A stretch of DNA of 64,000 bases. Origin: Chryseobacterium camelliae. GTDB lineage: Bacteria; Bacteroidota; Bacteroidia; Flavobacteriales; Weeksellaceae. Of this stretch, positions 1 to 7,875 are shown piece by piece; positions within the stretch are counted from its first letter, which is position 1, and each line of letters begins with the position of its first letter. Location of the stretch: the NCBI RefSeq assembly GCF_027920545.1, contig NZ_CP115859.1, positions 558,001-622,000 of the forward strand, read 5' to 3'. Made by a program: the position numbers and the translations under genes. The notes under the pieces were generated by a model. It had not been told where the DNA came from and made no database searches. It saw only the letters and a program-made list of their open reading frames with translations.

Positions 1-99
1 CAAAGACTGAGGACTCTTTAATCCCCAAACTTTAGTCGCATTCTGAAGCATTCTAGCCTTTACTGATTCTTTGGAATATATATTCTGATCTAAATTCAT
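1..99 (-). CDS. tssF: Type VI secretion baseplate protein TssF, N-terminal fragment
   Basis: Only the first 33 codons are in the window; the gene runs off the left edge. The ATG lies at 99 and the frame is open to base 1. The start reads MNLDQNIYSKESVKARMLQ, which I recognise as the N-terminus of the TssF-like baseplate subunit of Bacteroidota (subtype iii) type VI systems. TssF builds the wedge of the contractile injection baseplate. The call is supported by the neighbour: a gp25-like TssE gene ends 23 bp upstream on the same strand, and tssE-tssF adjacency is usual. Family call is from memory of this N-terminus plus context. Confidence 0.7.
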   Translation of the reverse strand, partial: MNLDQNIYSKESVKARMLQNATKVWGLKSPQSL

Positions 100-122
100 A
101 ATCTGTGATTATCATTAAAAAA

Positions 123-563
123 TTAATCGATAGACATTGGACTCAAAAATAATTCTGTGGAAAAGCTGAAACGCTCTCCCGTCATCTCCATTTTTGCATT
201 GATGGCTATTTTTACTTTTTTCTTAATTTCCGTGTGCTCTTTTGTGTCGTAGTTATGCTCTACAAACTGAATGTGTGCTTCAATTTGCGGCTGAACAATT
301 CTGGGTTCGTATTCCTGTATCTGTCTTTTCAGACTTTTAATGAAAACGCTTTCCCAAACAGCACTGGTAACTCCATTATCGAACTCAAGATTCCATACAT
401 CATTTCCATAATTTTCATCATATCTGTTTTCGCCTTTTTTAGTTGTTATCAGCAGCATAATGTTATGAGCAATACTTTCACCCATATCGCAGGTGTCAAT
501 ACTTACTCCTTCCGTCATTAATGCTGATGGAACAAAAGGCATTCTGTAATTTGGTGTGTCCAT
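123..563 (-). CDS. tssE: TssE-like baseplate protein (GPW/gp25 family)
   Basis: 146 residues, no signal peptide, so cytoplasmic. Residues about 30-135 fit the gp25/TssE lysozyme-like fold of phage and type VI baseplates: a KKGENRYDENYGNDVW stretch (about 42-57) matches the family's conserved turn (gEr....fG...w), followed by the later helix region with EPRI at about 87-90. In contractile injection systems gp25 joins the baseplate wedge to the first sheath ring. It is co-oriented with, and 23 bp upstream of, the tssF fragment. It appears to be the first gene of its transcript, because the next gene upstream has its own terminator. The rest of the T6SS cluster must lie to the left of the window. 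Confidence 0.8.
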   Translation of the reverse strand: MDTPNYRMPFVPSALMTEGVSIDTCDMGESIAHNIMLLITTKKGENRYDENYGNDVWNLEFDNGVTSAVWESVFIKSLKRQIQEYEPRIVQPQIEAHIQFVEHNYDTKEHTEIKKKVKIAINAKMEMTGERFSFSTELFLSPMSID

Positions 564-675
564 GATTCAACTTCTGTGTTTTACTTCATATTCTGGTTTA
601 ATTGAAAAGAAATACCAAATTAAACATTTTTCACGAAATAGAGTATTACTAAATTTAAAATGATCATTATAAAAA

Positions 676-702
676 AAGCTGCCCGTTTACATCGAGCAGC
701 TT
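676..702 (-). terminator. Intrinsic terminator after amino-acid permease
   Basis: AAGCTGC (676-682) pairs with GCAGCTT (696-702). On the minus strand the stem is followed by a run of seven T (complement of 671-677). It sits 8 bp past the permease stop codon. Confidence 0.75.
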
Positions 703-709
703 ATTATAT

Positions 710-2125
710 TTATTCTTCAGCTTTCTTATTTCTATTAATAAAATAATAAACAGGAAGTCCGAGTAAAACCATCAGGAATCCTGGCCAGGTGTATTGTTGC
801 TTGTACATTAAAAGCAAAATACAGAAACCTGTTCCGATAACCAGATAAATAACCGGAGTAATTGGGTATAACCATGTCTTATAAGGTCTTTCCAAATTTG
901 GTTGCTTGTATCTTAAATAAATCACCCCAAAAACAGTAATCATATAAAACAACACAATCACGAAAGAGATCATATCCAAAAGATTCCCGTACTGACCGCT
1001 CAGACAAAGCAAAGAAGCCCAAATTCCCTGCATCCATAGTGCATTGGCCGGGACTTCATTTTTATTGTTTTTTTCAGCTTGCTTAAAGAACATCCCATCT
1101 TTTGCCATCGTCTGGAAAACCCTTGCTCCGGCTAAGATTAATCCGTTGTTACATCCAAATGTTGAAACCATTACCAACACAGCAATAATGACCGTTCCTG
1201 CACTTCCGAAAATAAAATGAGAAGCAGCAACCGCTACCCTGTCATTTTCAGCAAATGCAATGGCATCTCTGCCTAAAGCATTTAAGTACACATAATTAAC
1301 GGCAATATATAAAATCATGACAGCGGTTGTACCGTAAATCATTGATTTTACAACATTTTTCTTCGGATTTTCAATCTCTCCCGAAACGAAAGTCACACTT
1401 TCCCAGGCTACGGAACTGAATACAGAACCTACCATTGCTGCAGCGATTCCTCCCATTAAAGTCATACCGCCAATCGGTTCCCAGCCTTCTTTCAGAAAGT
1501 TTCCAAGGGTATCTTTTTTTAGATTATTAAAAGAATCCGTTCCAAAACTGAAATTTTCAGCCATATGCGAAATATCTACCAAAATAAATCCTGCCGCTAT
1601 CAATCCTACTAAAGCAATAATCTTAGAACCAGTAAAAATATTCTGCAGTAATTTCCCGCTTTCAACGCCTCTTGTATTGATATACGTAAGCAAAATAATA
1701 ATGGCAATTGCTAAAATCTGAATCCAGGTAATTTTAAATTCTCCACTTTGAAAGATTGGGGCAGCATCATTTAAAGCCGGAACCAAATATGCCGTAAATT
1801 TCCCGAAAGCCATTGCCACTGCTGCAATTGTTCCTGTCTGAATCACCGTAAACAATCCCCATCCGTACAGGAAACCCATCTTTTTTCCAAAAATTTCTTT
1901 AAGATAGGTGTATTGTCCACCCGCTTTAGGATACAGTGCGGAAAGCTCTCCATAGCTTATTGCTGCGGCAACCGTCATGACTCCTGTAATGACCCAAACA
2001 ATTATCAACCAGAATCCTGAACCTAAATTTCGCATCATATCTGCGCTTACAATAAAGATTCCGCTTCCGATCATGGATCCCATTACGAGCATAATGGCAT
2101 CCCAAAGTTTTAGTTTTTTCTGCAT
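710..2125 (-). CDS. APC-family amino acid permease
   Basis: 471 residues, about 12 hydrophobic segments, normal length for the amino acid-polyamine-organocation superfamily. The N-terminal GSMIGSGIF (16-24) is the family's unwound TM1 substrate-binding motif, and a GGQYTYLKEIFG stretch follows TM2 (about 69-80). It should import an amino acid by proton or sodium symport or exchange across the inner membrane; the substrate cannot be read from sequence. It stands alone: the divergent DUF4920 gene starts 144 bp away and its own terminator follows the stop codon. Start ATG at 2125 directly precedes a lysine-rich cytoplasmic tail. Confidence 0.88.
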   Translation of the reverse strand: MQKKLKLWDAIMLVMGSMIGSGIFIVSADMMRNLGSGFWLIIVWVITGVMTVAAAISYGELSALYPKAGGQYTYLKEIFGKKMGFLYGWGLFTVIQTGTIAAVAMAFGKFTAYLVPALNDAAPIFQSGEFKITWIQILAIAIIILLTYINTRGVESGKLLQNIFTGSKIIALVGLIAAGFILVDISHMAENFSFGTDSFNNLKKDTLGNFLKEGWEPIGGMTLMGGIAAAMVGSVFSSVAWESVTFVSGEIENPKKNVVKSMIYGTTAVMILYIAVNYVYLNALGRDAIAFAENDRVAVAASHFIFGSAGTVIIAVLVMVSTFGCNNGLILAGARVFQTMAKDGMFFKQAEKNNKNEVPANALWMQGIWASLLCLSGQYGNLLDMISFVIVLFYMITVFGVIYLRYKQPNLERPYKTWLYPITPVIYLVIGTGFCILLLMYKQQYTWPGFLMVLLGLPVYYFINRNKKAEE

Positions 2126-2245
2126 AATGAAGTATAGGTTTCAAATATAAATAAATATGCAATTGGTTTTGAATTTTGTTTTAAATTTCAAAACAAACCT
2201 GCTTTTTATCAATTTTTTCTTCATTTATGATTCAGTTTTTATTAG

Positions 2246-2253
2246 TACTTTTG
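2246..2253 (+). promoter_or_regulatory. Bacteroidota -7 promoter element (TACTTTTG)
   Basis: TACTTTTG fits TAnnTTTG and lies 16 bp upstream of the DUF4920 start codon. No clear -33 TTG at standard spacing. Confidence 0.5.
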
Positions 2254-2269
2254 AAAAAAATATTTAAAA

Positions 2270-2776
2270 ATGAAATTCAAAGCGATATTATTTGCAGTAG
2301 CGGTAAGTGCTTCTACTTTAGCTTTTGCACAGGAAACAAAAAAAGCAGGTCCACCGGCAGGAAACGCATTGGTAGGTGATACTTACGGAGGTGGTGTAAG
2401 TTCAAACATTGAATCAAAAGCAATCTCTGTAGAAAAACTAAGCAAAAAGCTTAAAAAAGAGAAAAAAGTAGAAAATGTTGCCATAAAAGGAAAAGTAACT
2501 GATGTTTGCGATAAAAAAGGATGCTGGTTAACCATCCAAACGGAAGACAACTCTCAATTTTTCGTAAAAATGAAAGATTATGCATTCTTCGTTCCTACCG
2601 CATTGAAAGGAAAAACTGTAGTAATGGACGGAACTGCCGAAAAAAAGGTAACTTCTGTAGACGAACAAAAACACTACGCAGAAGATGCTAAAAAGCCACA
2701 GTCTGAAATCGATGCTATTAAAGCTCCGAAAGAAGAAATCAGATTCGTTGCCAACGGAATTAAGGTGGTAAACTAA
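2270..2776 (+). CDS. Secreted DUF4920 domain protein
   Basis: 168 residues. Signal peptide at 1-20 ending in AFA-Q, so periplasmic. The rest has the beta-rich, OB-like layout of DUF4920: IKGKVTDVC-DKKGCW (about 72-86) with two close cysteines (C80, C85), then a strand-rich region with FFVPTALKGKTVVMDG and a C-terminal VANGIKVV. The function of DUF4920 is not established; the CxxxxCW pair in similar small periplasmic OB proteins suggests metal or redox binding, which is inference. It is monocistronic, with its own promoter and a shared bidirectional terminator at 2854-2880. Confidence 0.82.
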   Translation: MKFKAILFAVAVSASTLAFAQETKKAGPPAGNALVGDTYGGGVSSNIESKAISVEKLSKKLKKEKKVENVAIKGKVTDVCDKKGCWLTIQTEDNSQFFVKMKDYAFFVPTALKGKTVVMDGTAEKKVTSVDEQKHYAEDAKKPQSEIDAIKAPKEEIRFVANGIKVVN

Positions 2777-2853
2777 TAAAAACAGCTTTGCCATTCTGAA
2801 CGAAGCGAAGAATCCCAGATTTCTCCTATCGTGTAATAAAAATAATATAAAAC

Positions 2854-2880
2854 AAAAGCGGAACAAATTGTTCCGCTTTT
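2854..2880. terminator. Bidirectional terminator between convergent genes
   Basis: Perfect 12-bp stem AAAAGCGGAACA / TGTTCCGCTTTT with a 3-nt loop. It ends in T-runs on both strands and serves the DUF4920 gene (+) and the M14 peptidase (-). Confidence 0.85.
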
Positions 2881-3990
2881 TTAGTCTTCTATCGTAAAGT
2901 TTACTTCTTCATCCAGTTTAGGATATTTAGTCGCAGAAACCAACCTTTTTCCTGTACAGTCTATTTCCAGCCAGCCTTTTCGCTGCTTTACATCTCCTAC
3001 TTCCATTACAAAAGGAACAAAAGATATCTCATCCTTACCTTCTTCTTTTATTTCCCTGTATTGCACTGCCACATCCAAGATGCATTCATGTTCTGTATTC
3101 AGTTTTACATTTCTGTAAACAATATCGTAATGGGTTTCTCTATTCTCCGGAATGCTAAGGTAGGTTTCCCAGCCATCAACCCCGAAATTAAGTTCGCTGA
3201 TTGCTTTTAAAGCATAATACAGCGCAATCGTATAGTACTTTCTCGTTCCTTGTCTTGTATAGTCATCTACGAAATGCCCTCCTTCAAATAAAATAGTAGG
3301 CATTCCGGCTTTAATGAAATTATCACCGGTAGAAGTCGGATAAAACTCGTCTGAATATCTACCGATCTGATTAGGGATTATTTCTTTTAAGTGATTATAC
3401 ACATCCGCAATTACCGCCATGCATTTTTTTCTGTTTTCTGTCACCGTTCTTTCCACATCTTCAGAAGGAGCCAAAAAAGACAATGTAGCAGGATGAATTC
3501 CGTCTGTCGTAAAAATTGTTCTCTGCTCATGCAGATTCAGAGCGTAGTCGTATTTCTTAGAAGCTACTGCATTTTTAAGAAATTTAATCTCAGTACTTGC
3601 TTCGTTATGGAAATCTCTGTTTAAATCGATTTCTGCGGCATTCAGTCTTGTCCATCGCTCCGAACCGTCAGGATTTAACATGAAAATAAAGTCCAGCTTT
3701 ATTTTACTGAACAATTCTTCTTTTAATTGAGAAGCTTTATCCAAGGTCATTATCAAATCGAGCATTGCATGGGTAGCATTCGATTCGTTTCCGTGCATTT
3801 GTGACCATGCGAGAACAGCAATATTTCCGGTTCCGATAGTCAATTGGTAAATAGGCTTCCCTAAATATGACTTTCCAATCTCTTGAATATAATCGCTGAG
3901 ATTCTTCTGTAGATAATAAAATAATTTTTCAGGGGAAATATAACGATTAGGGAAATCAGGATTCTGCTGATAAATCTGTTCAAAGTTCAT
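2881..3990 (-). CDS. M14-family zinc carboxypeptidase
   Basis: 369 residues from the ATG at 3990; an upstream in-frame TTG at 4014 would add eight residues but has no support. The zinc triad is visible: HGNE (H66, E69) and a distal His in LNLHEQ (H154). NRD (124-126) corresponds to the Asn-Arg that binds the substrate C-terminus, and FEGGH near residue 270 carries the likely catalytic Glu. No signal peptide, so a cytoplasmic peptidase acting on peptides. The C-terminal ~90 residues form a beta-rich tail seen in M14 peptidases of this phylum. It is flanked by an 820-bp regulatory gap and ends at the shared terminator. Confidence 0.85.
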   Translation of the reverse strand: MNFEQIYQQNPDFPNRYISPEKLFYYLQKNLSDYIQEIGKSYLGKPIYQLTIGTGNIAVLAWSQMHGNESNATHAMLDLIMTLDKASQLKEELFSKIKLDFIFMLNPDGSERWTRLNAAEIDLNRDFHNEASTEIKFLKNAVASKKYDYALNLHEQRTIFTTDGIHPATLSFLAPSEDVERTVTENRKKCMAVIADVYNHLKEIIPNQIGRYSDEFYPTSTGDNFIKAGMPTILFEGGHFVDDYTRQGTRKYYTIALYYALKAISELNFGVDGWETYLSIPENRETHYDIVYRNVKLNTEHECILDVAVQYREIKEEGKDEISFVPFVMEVGDVKQRKGWLEIDCTGKRLVSATKYPKLDEEVNFTIED

Positions 3991-4014
3991 TCTGCAATAA
4001 TTTACAAGAGTCAA

Positions 4015-4735
4015 ATTTAGCCATTTTTAAGTAAAAAATAAAATTAACATTTGTAATTACATTAAACAATGTAAATTGACAGAATGTCTGTGGATAAAAT
4101 TGTGGATTAACAATAATTCAATTAATAATAATTAAAGTTTTAAAAATCAAATATTTATAAAATTTATTTAAATATATTTTATAACTTAACTTTAAGTGAA
4201 AAATACCTTATTTACTTACATTTGGGCGTAATTCTATTAAACATGGAAAACCCTAGAAAATGCTGTTAATAACTATTTTATACAAATGTAAATTGTTAAT
4301 AATTTATGATTGAATTTTGAAATTTAGCCTTTATTTTAATCTTAGCTTAATTATGTAAGTATTTTAGACAGTTGAATAAATCTATAGATTATTTTTAGTT
4401 GATTGTTTATCACTAAACAGCCTCGTATTGGTTATTTATAGGAGTTTATCCGTAAAAATTACTGCTCTATAATCGTATTTTACCTATGTAATCAGGCATT
4501 TATATGATCTCCTACTCTACGTTGTACAAATTCACTGGAAAAAGCATTGCTATTAACGATTAATAGGACATTTATAAGATTATATAGAATAAAGATTTTC
4601 ATTAAGACATTTATCTCATCTTTTACTTTAAGTAAAATGTAAAAAAGTGAATTTTGGGGAAAATTTGTTTATTAAAAATGGTAATATAATTTTATTAACA
4701 GTATAAATTATTGTTTATCAGTTAATTATTCATGT
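4015..4735. other. Long AT-rich non-coding region with outlying operator-like motifs
   Basis: No credible ORF on either strand. It holds outlying copies of the TTACA/TGTAA motif seen at the HTH promoter: TTAACATTTGTAA (4044-4056), ACAATGTAAA (4066-4075), TTACATTTGG (4216-4225) and TACAAATGTAAA (4281-4292). A short hairpin, TTTTACT/AGTAAAA, lies at 4621-4637. No tRNA-like fold was seen; an unrecognised small RNA cannot be excluded. Confidence 0.55.
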
Positions 4736-4814
4736 TTACAAATGTATTGTCAATAAATTTAAAATTGTTTACTTTTGTATTTTGCATTTGTAAACTTTAT
4801 TTTTACATTTGTAA
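4736..4814. promoter_or_regulatory. Operator cluster TTACA-N2-TGTAA at the HTH gene
   Basis: Four 12-bp sites: TTACAAATGTAT (4736-4747), TTACTTTTGTAT (4769-4780), TTGCATTTGTAA (4782-4793) and the perfect palindrome TTACATTTGTAA (4803-4814). They cover the -33, -7, start and leader of the promoter of the downstream HTH gene, the geometry of an autorepressed promoter. Binding by that protein is inference. Confidence 0.6.
4747..4777 (+). promoter_or_regulatory. Promoter of the HTH regulator gene
   Basis: -33 TTG (4747-4749), 20-bp spacer, -7 TACTTTTG (4770-4777); matches the Bacteroidota primary-sigma consensus. The predicted start lies near 4782, inside an operator-like site. Confidence 0.55.
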
Positions 4815-4835
4815 CACGATTAAAAATCAATTTTT

Positions 4836-5375
4836 ATGAGTTTAAACGAGAGAATTTCCAAAGTTATAGAGTATTCTAATCTTACTTCTTCCGAGTTTGC
4901 TGACGAGATCGATGTACAGCGTTCTTCTATTTCACACATCACTTCCGGAAGAAACAAACCGTCTCTGGAATTTATCATAAAAATAAAATCACGCTTCCCT
5001 GAAATTCTTTGGGACTGGTTGGTAACCGGTGAAGGGCAAATGCTGAAATCCGATTTACCGGAAGCCAAAGAAATTCCTGATGAAATATTAGAGGAAGAAA
5101 TTTCGAAACCGACTTCCCTTCCCGACCTTTTTACGATGATGAATGACGATGAAGATTTCGGGACGGAAGAAACTGAAATTAGACCTCCAAAACAAAGTCC
5201 TGGAGAATCGTTTATACCGCCCCAAAGTACGGCACATGAAAAAATATTCGATTCTCAGCGATTAGAAAGTACATATCAGCAAAGAACAAATCAAGTAACT
5301 GGAAATCAACAAAATAAAATAAAACGTATTGTTTTGTTCTACGAAAACGGAAAATTTGAAAGTTTTGAGCCATAA
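4836..5375 (+). CDS. XRE-family HTH transcriptional regulator
   Basis: 179 residues. Residues about 4-62 form a Cro/CI-type helix-turn-helix: LNERISKVIEYSNLTSSEFAD, then EIDVQRSSISHITSGRNKPS, with the recognition helix at VQRSSISHIT. The WLVTGEGQMLK segment (about 61-71) is the conserved exit from the HTH in this group. The C-terminal ~100 residues are acidic then Gln/Pro/Ser-rich, look disordered, and lack any S24 peptidase domain, so this is not a self-cleaving repressor. It is monocistronic behind a long operator-rich leader, pointing to autoregulation. Its targets are unknown. Confidence 0.8.
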   Translation: MSLNERISKVIEYSNLTSSEFADEIDVQRSSISHITSGRNKPSLEFIIKIKSRFPEILWDWLVTGEGQMLKSDLPEAKEIPDEILEEEISKPTSLPDLFTMMNDDEDFGTEETEIRPPKQSPGESFIPPQSTAHEKIFDSQRLESTYQQRTNQVTGNQQNKIKRIVLFYENGKFESFEP

Positions 5376-5378
5376 AGA

Positions 5379-5401
5379 ACCTGATCAAAAAAAGATCAGG
5401 T
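5379..5401. terminator. Possible terminator hairpin after the HTH gene
   Basis: ACCTGATC (5379-5386) pairs with GATCAGGT (5394-5401) around an A7 loop. The following bases are A-rich rather than T-rich, so it is a weak terminator candidate. Confidence 0.35.
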
Positions 5402-5428
5402 CAAAAAATATTTGAGAAAAAAATACAG

Positions 5429-6448
5429 CTATTCTTTTATGAGTTTTGTAACTTTTGTCAATTCATTACTTTTTATTTTTAATACATAATTTCCTTTAGG
5501 TAAATCTGAAACATTATATTCTTCAGATCCTTTCAACGTTTTTACAATTTTTCCGGACATATCCATTACTTCCACTTCCATAATTTTTATTTTCTCAGGA
5601 TTATTAATTTTGAAAATATCTTTTATAGGATTAGGATAGACTTGCATTCTGTTGTCATACTGCATTACTTCGTTTATACTCAAACTTGAAGAAGTAAAGG
5701 TAATAATGAAGGGCAAATCCATAGGATAATCCGGCGCTGTGGTTGGAGTTCCGTCGTCAATAATTGAAGTCCAGGCTCCACCTGCTGCATTATTTTGCTT
5801 AGCATTCCAAGCGGGTAAACCTCTCGTTCCAGAGATCGTTACTGCGGGTAAAAAACCTGCATTGGTAACAGTCACATTTTGTAATTGATATTTAATCCAA
5901 TACGTTCCTGCCGCTAAGGTGACCGGTGTATTTGCAGTGACTTTCCAAATTTTTCGTGTCGTTCCTACTGCAGAACCCGGTGAAGGCACTTGGCTATTAA
6001 AAATTCGATACATATTAGAGTCTGTACTGGAGCTGAACCTGTTGGTAGTATCATTTCCAAATACACTTATTGCTCCTGTTACAGAAGGATCTGAGCTAAA
6101 AATATTGACTCTCACCGTATTAAATGGAGATGTGGTTCCCGTGTAGCCGGTTTGATAGGCAAAAAAATCAACAGATGTAATATTCCATGTTTGTCCTGCA
6201 GGAATTGTAAAATCATCTGCCAGAAAATAATTGGCTGTTGCTGAACTGTAGGTTCCTGCATAGCCTGCACTTGTATTTGACTCTGTAGTATTCCCTGTAT
6301 TATTTTGAACTTCAGACCATGTATACCCTGCCGGTGCAGCCGTGCCGCTTTTGGAAGTAGCCCCTGTACTTAATCCACCATTATTGTAGGTTTGTGCTAG
6401 TGTAAGTTTGGTTATCAGAATGACAACTGAGAGTAAAGTTTTTTTCAT
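5429..6448 (-). CDS. T9SS-secreted protein with type A sorting domain
   Basis: 339 residues from the ATG at 6448, which begins a clear signal peptide (MKKTLLSVVILI...LAQ); a TTG at 6475 gives a longer frame that would spoil it. The body (about 25-250) is Thr/Ser/Gly-rich beta-strand sequence with no family I recognise. The last ~75 residues are a T9SS type A domain: VYPNPIKDIFKINN, then MDMSGKIVKTL, then LPKGNYVLKIKS and a Lys-rich end. It should cross the outer membrane through the type IX machinery and be released or anchored at the surface. It is monocistronic. Confidence 0.8.
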   Translation of the reverse strand: MKKTLLSVVILITKLTLAQTYNNGGLSTGATSKSGTAAPAGYTWSEVQNNTGNTTESNTSAGYAGTYSSATANYFLADDFTIPAGQTWNITSVDFFAYQTGYTGTTSPFNTVRVNIFSSDPSVTGAISVFGNDTTNRFSSSTDSNMYRIFNSQVPSPGSAVGTTRKIWKVTANTPVTLAAGTYWIKYQLQNVTVTNAGFLPAVTISGTRGLPAWNAKQNNAAGGAWTSIIDDGTPTTAPDYPMDLPFIITFTSSSLSINEVMQYDNRMQVYPNPIKDIFKINNPEKIKIMEVEVMDMSGKIVKTLKGSEEYNVSDLPKGNYVLKIKSNELTKVTKLIKE

Positions 6449-6590
6449 AGATGTATATTTATTAATTTCAATCAAATATAATAATTTTCTAAATGTTTTA
6501 TAAATTATTTTATAAAATCATCAATAAAAAACACGATTTAGATAAATTAAATACAATACAAAACTACATAAATTGTCAATCCAGTTCATA

Positions 6591-6617
6591 AAAAAACTCC
6601 ACAAAATTTGCAGAGTT
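6591..6617 (-). terminator. Terminator after proline dehydrogenase
   Basis: AACTC (6595-6599) pairs with GAGTT (6613-6617), followed on the minus strand by a T-run (complement of 6591-6596). It lies 24 bp past the stop codon; the short stem lowers confidence. Confidence 0.5.
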
Positions 6618-6640
6618 ATACTATTTTTAAGTGAAAAAAA

Positions 6641-7810
6641 TTATCTTCCTTTTCTTCTTTCGAGTTCTTTTTTGATAAGACCTAATTCTCTTCCGGTTTG
6701 TCCGGCAACAGAAGTATTTTCCTGGGCTCTTCTGGTAAGATATGGAACCACATCTTTTACAGGCCCGTAAGGAAGGTATTTTGCCGCATTATAGCCTTTA
6801 TCAGACAAATAGAATGTAATATTATCACTCATCCCGTAAAGCTGCCCAAAATATAGATGAGGATTCCCGTTTTCAAGGTTTCTAGCCTTCATTTTATCCA
6901 TTACCAGCTCAGAAGAAATCTCGTTGTGAGTTCCGAAGAAAGCAGACACTTTATCCAGATGATTCATCACAAAATCAATTCCCGCATTATAGTTTTTATC
7001 TGAAGATTCTTTGTTGGGCTGAATCGGATCTGCATATCCTTTTTCCGCTGCTCTGGCTCTTTCTTTTTCCATATAAGCACCACGAACAATTTTATAACCA
7101 ATAAAATACCCTTTTTCTCTGGCTCTCTGAAGATGCTCTTCCATATATTCCAATCTTCCGGTTCTATACATCTGGATCGTATTCCAAACAATAGGTTTTT
7201 CCTGATTATACTTTTCCATCATCTCTTCACATAGCTGATCTGCCGCATCCTGCATCCAGGTTTCTTCTGCATCTACCATTACTTTTTTATCATTTTCATG
7301 GCATAATTTGCATACTTCATCAAATCTTTTCACGACTCTTTCCCACTCTTCTTTCTGGCTGGAAGTCAGTTCAGCATTTTTGCCTACCGCTTCATATAAA
7401 TCGATTCTCCCGAAAGCAGTCGGTTTAAAAACGATAAACGGAATCGCAGGATTTCCTACAGAAAATCTTACAATATCTTTGATTTCTTTGCAAACGGCAT
7501 CAAAAGTTGCTTCATCTTCTTTACCTTCAATAGAATAGTCGAAAATACTTCCAACTCCTCTTTTGAACAATTGTTTCACCACTTTCATACTTTCTTCACG
7601 GGTTTCGCCACCGCAAAACTGCTCAAATAAGGTGTTTTTCACAATTCCGGTCACAAAAGGGAAGTCATTGTGAACGGTGAAATTAAGAACAGAAGTTCCA
7701 ATTTTAGTCAGTGAAGGCTGTTCGATCATTTTGAACATCCAATACGCTTTCTTTAACTGTGCATCAGATTTATCTGCAAACGCAACTTTAGTATCGTTAA
7801 AAATGGGCAT
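6641..7810 (-). CDS. Proline dehydrogenase family protein
   Basis: 389 residues, a stand-alone FAD-linked PRODH, not a PutA fusion. It oxidises L-proline to 1-pyrroline-5-carboxylate and passes electrons to the quinone pool. The beta/alpha-barrel signatures are present: KVMVDAEETW (Glu/Asp on one strand), IGYKIVRGAYMEKER (FAD/substrate strand), FFGTHNE, and the late YLPYGPVKDVVPYLTRRAQEN, whose two arginines bind the proline carboxylate. Flavobacterial monofunctional enzymes have this length. The neighbours are unrelated and its own terminator follows. A P5C dehydrogenase is not in the window. Confidence 0.9.
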   Translation of the reverse strand: MPIFNDTKVAFADKSDAQLKKAYWMFKMIEQPSLTKIGTSVLNFTVHNDFPFVTGIVKNTLFEQFCGGETREESMKVVKQLFKRGVGSIFDYSIEGKEDEATFDAVCKEIKDIVRFSVGNPAIPFIVFKPTAFGRIDLYEAVGKNAELTSSQKEEWERVVKRFDEVCKLCHENDKKVMVDAEETWMQDAADQLCEEMMEKYNQEKPIVWNTIQMYRTGRLEYMEEHLQRAREKGYFIGYKIVRGAYMEKERARAAEKGYADPIQPNKESSDKNYNAGIDFVMNHLDKVSAFFGTHNEISSELVMDKMKARNLENGNPHLYFGQLYGMSDNITFYLSDKGYNAAKYLPYGPVKDVVPYLTRRAQENTSVAGQTGRELGLIKKELERRKGR

Positions 7811-7875
7811 TATAATTATATAATTTAAGGTTTTGCAAAGGTAAGCATAACCATAGTTTTTTTAAAGAATTTTTT

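Noticed and set aside
234..521. 95-codon frame on the plus strand opposite tssE
   Set aside because: Antisense shadow of a well-supported gp25-family gene; hydrophobic, no start context or family.
2787..2830. CATTCTGAACGAAGCGAAGAATC-like sequence
   Set aside because: It resembles a dispersed repeat known in flavobacteria, but only one copy is visible in the window, so it cannot be supported from this sequence alone.
4015..4735. Small RNA or tRNA in the 820-bp gap
   Set aside because: No tRNA-like fold or strong hairpin with T-run was seen; only operator-like motifs could be supported.
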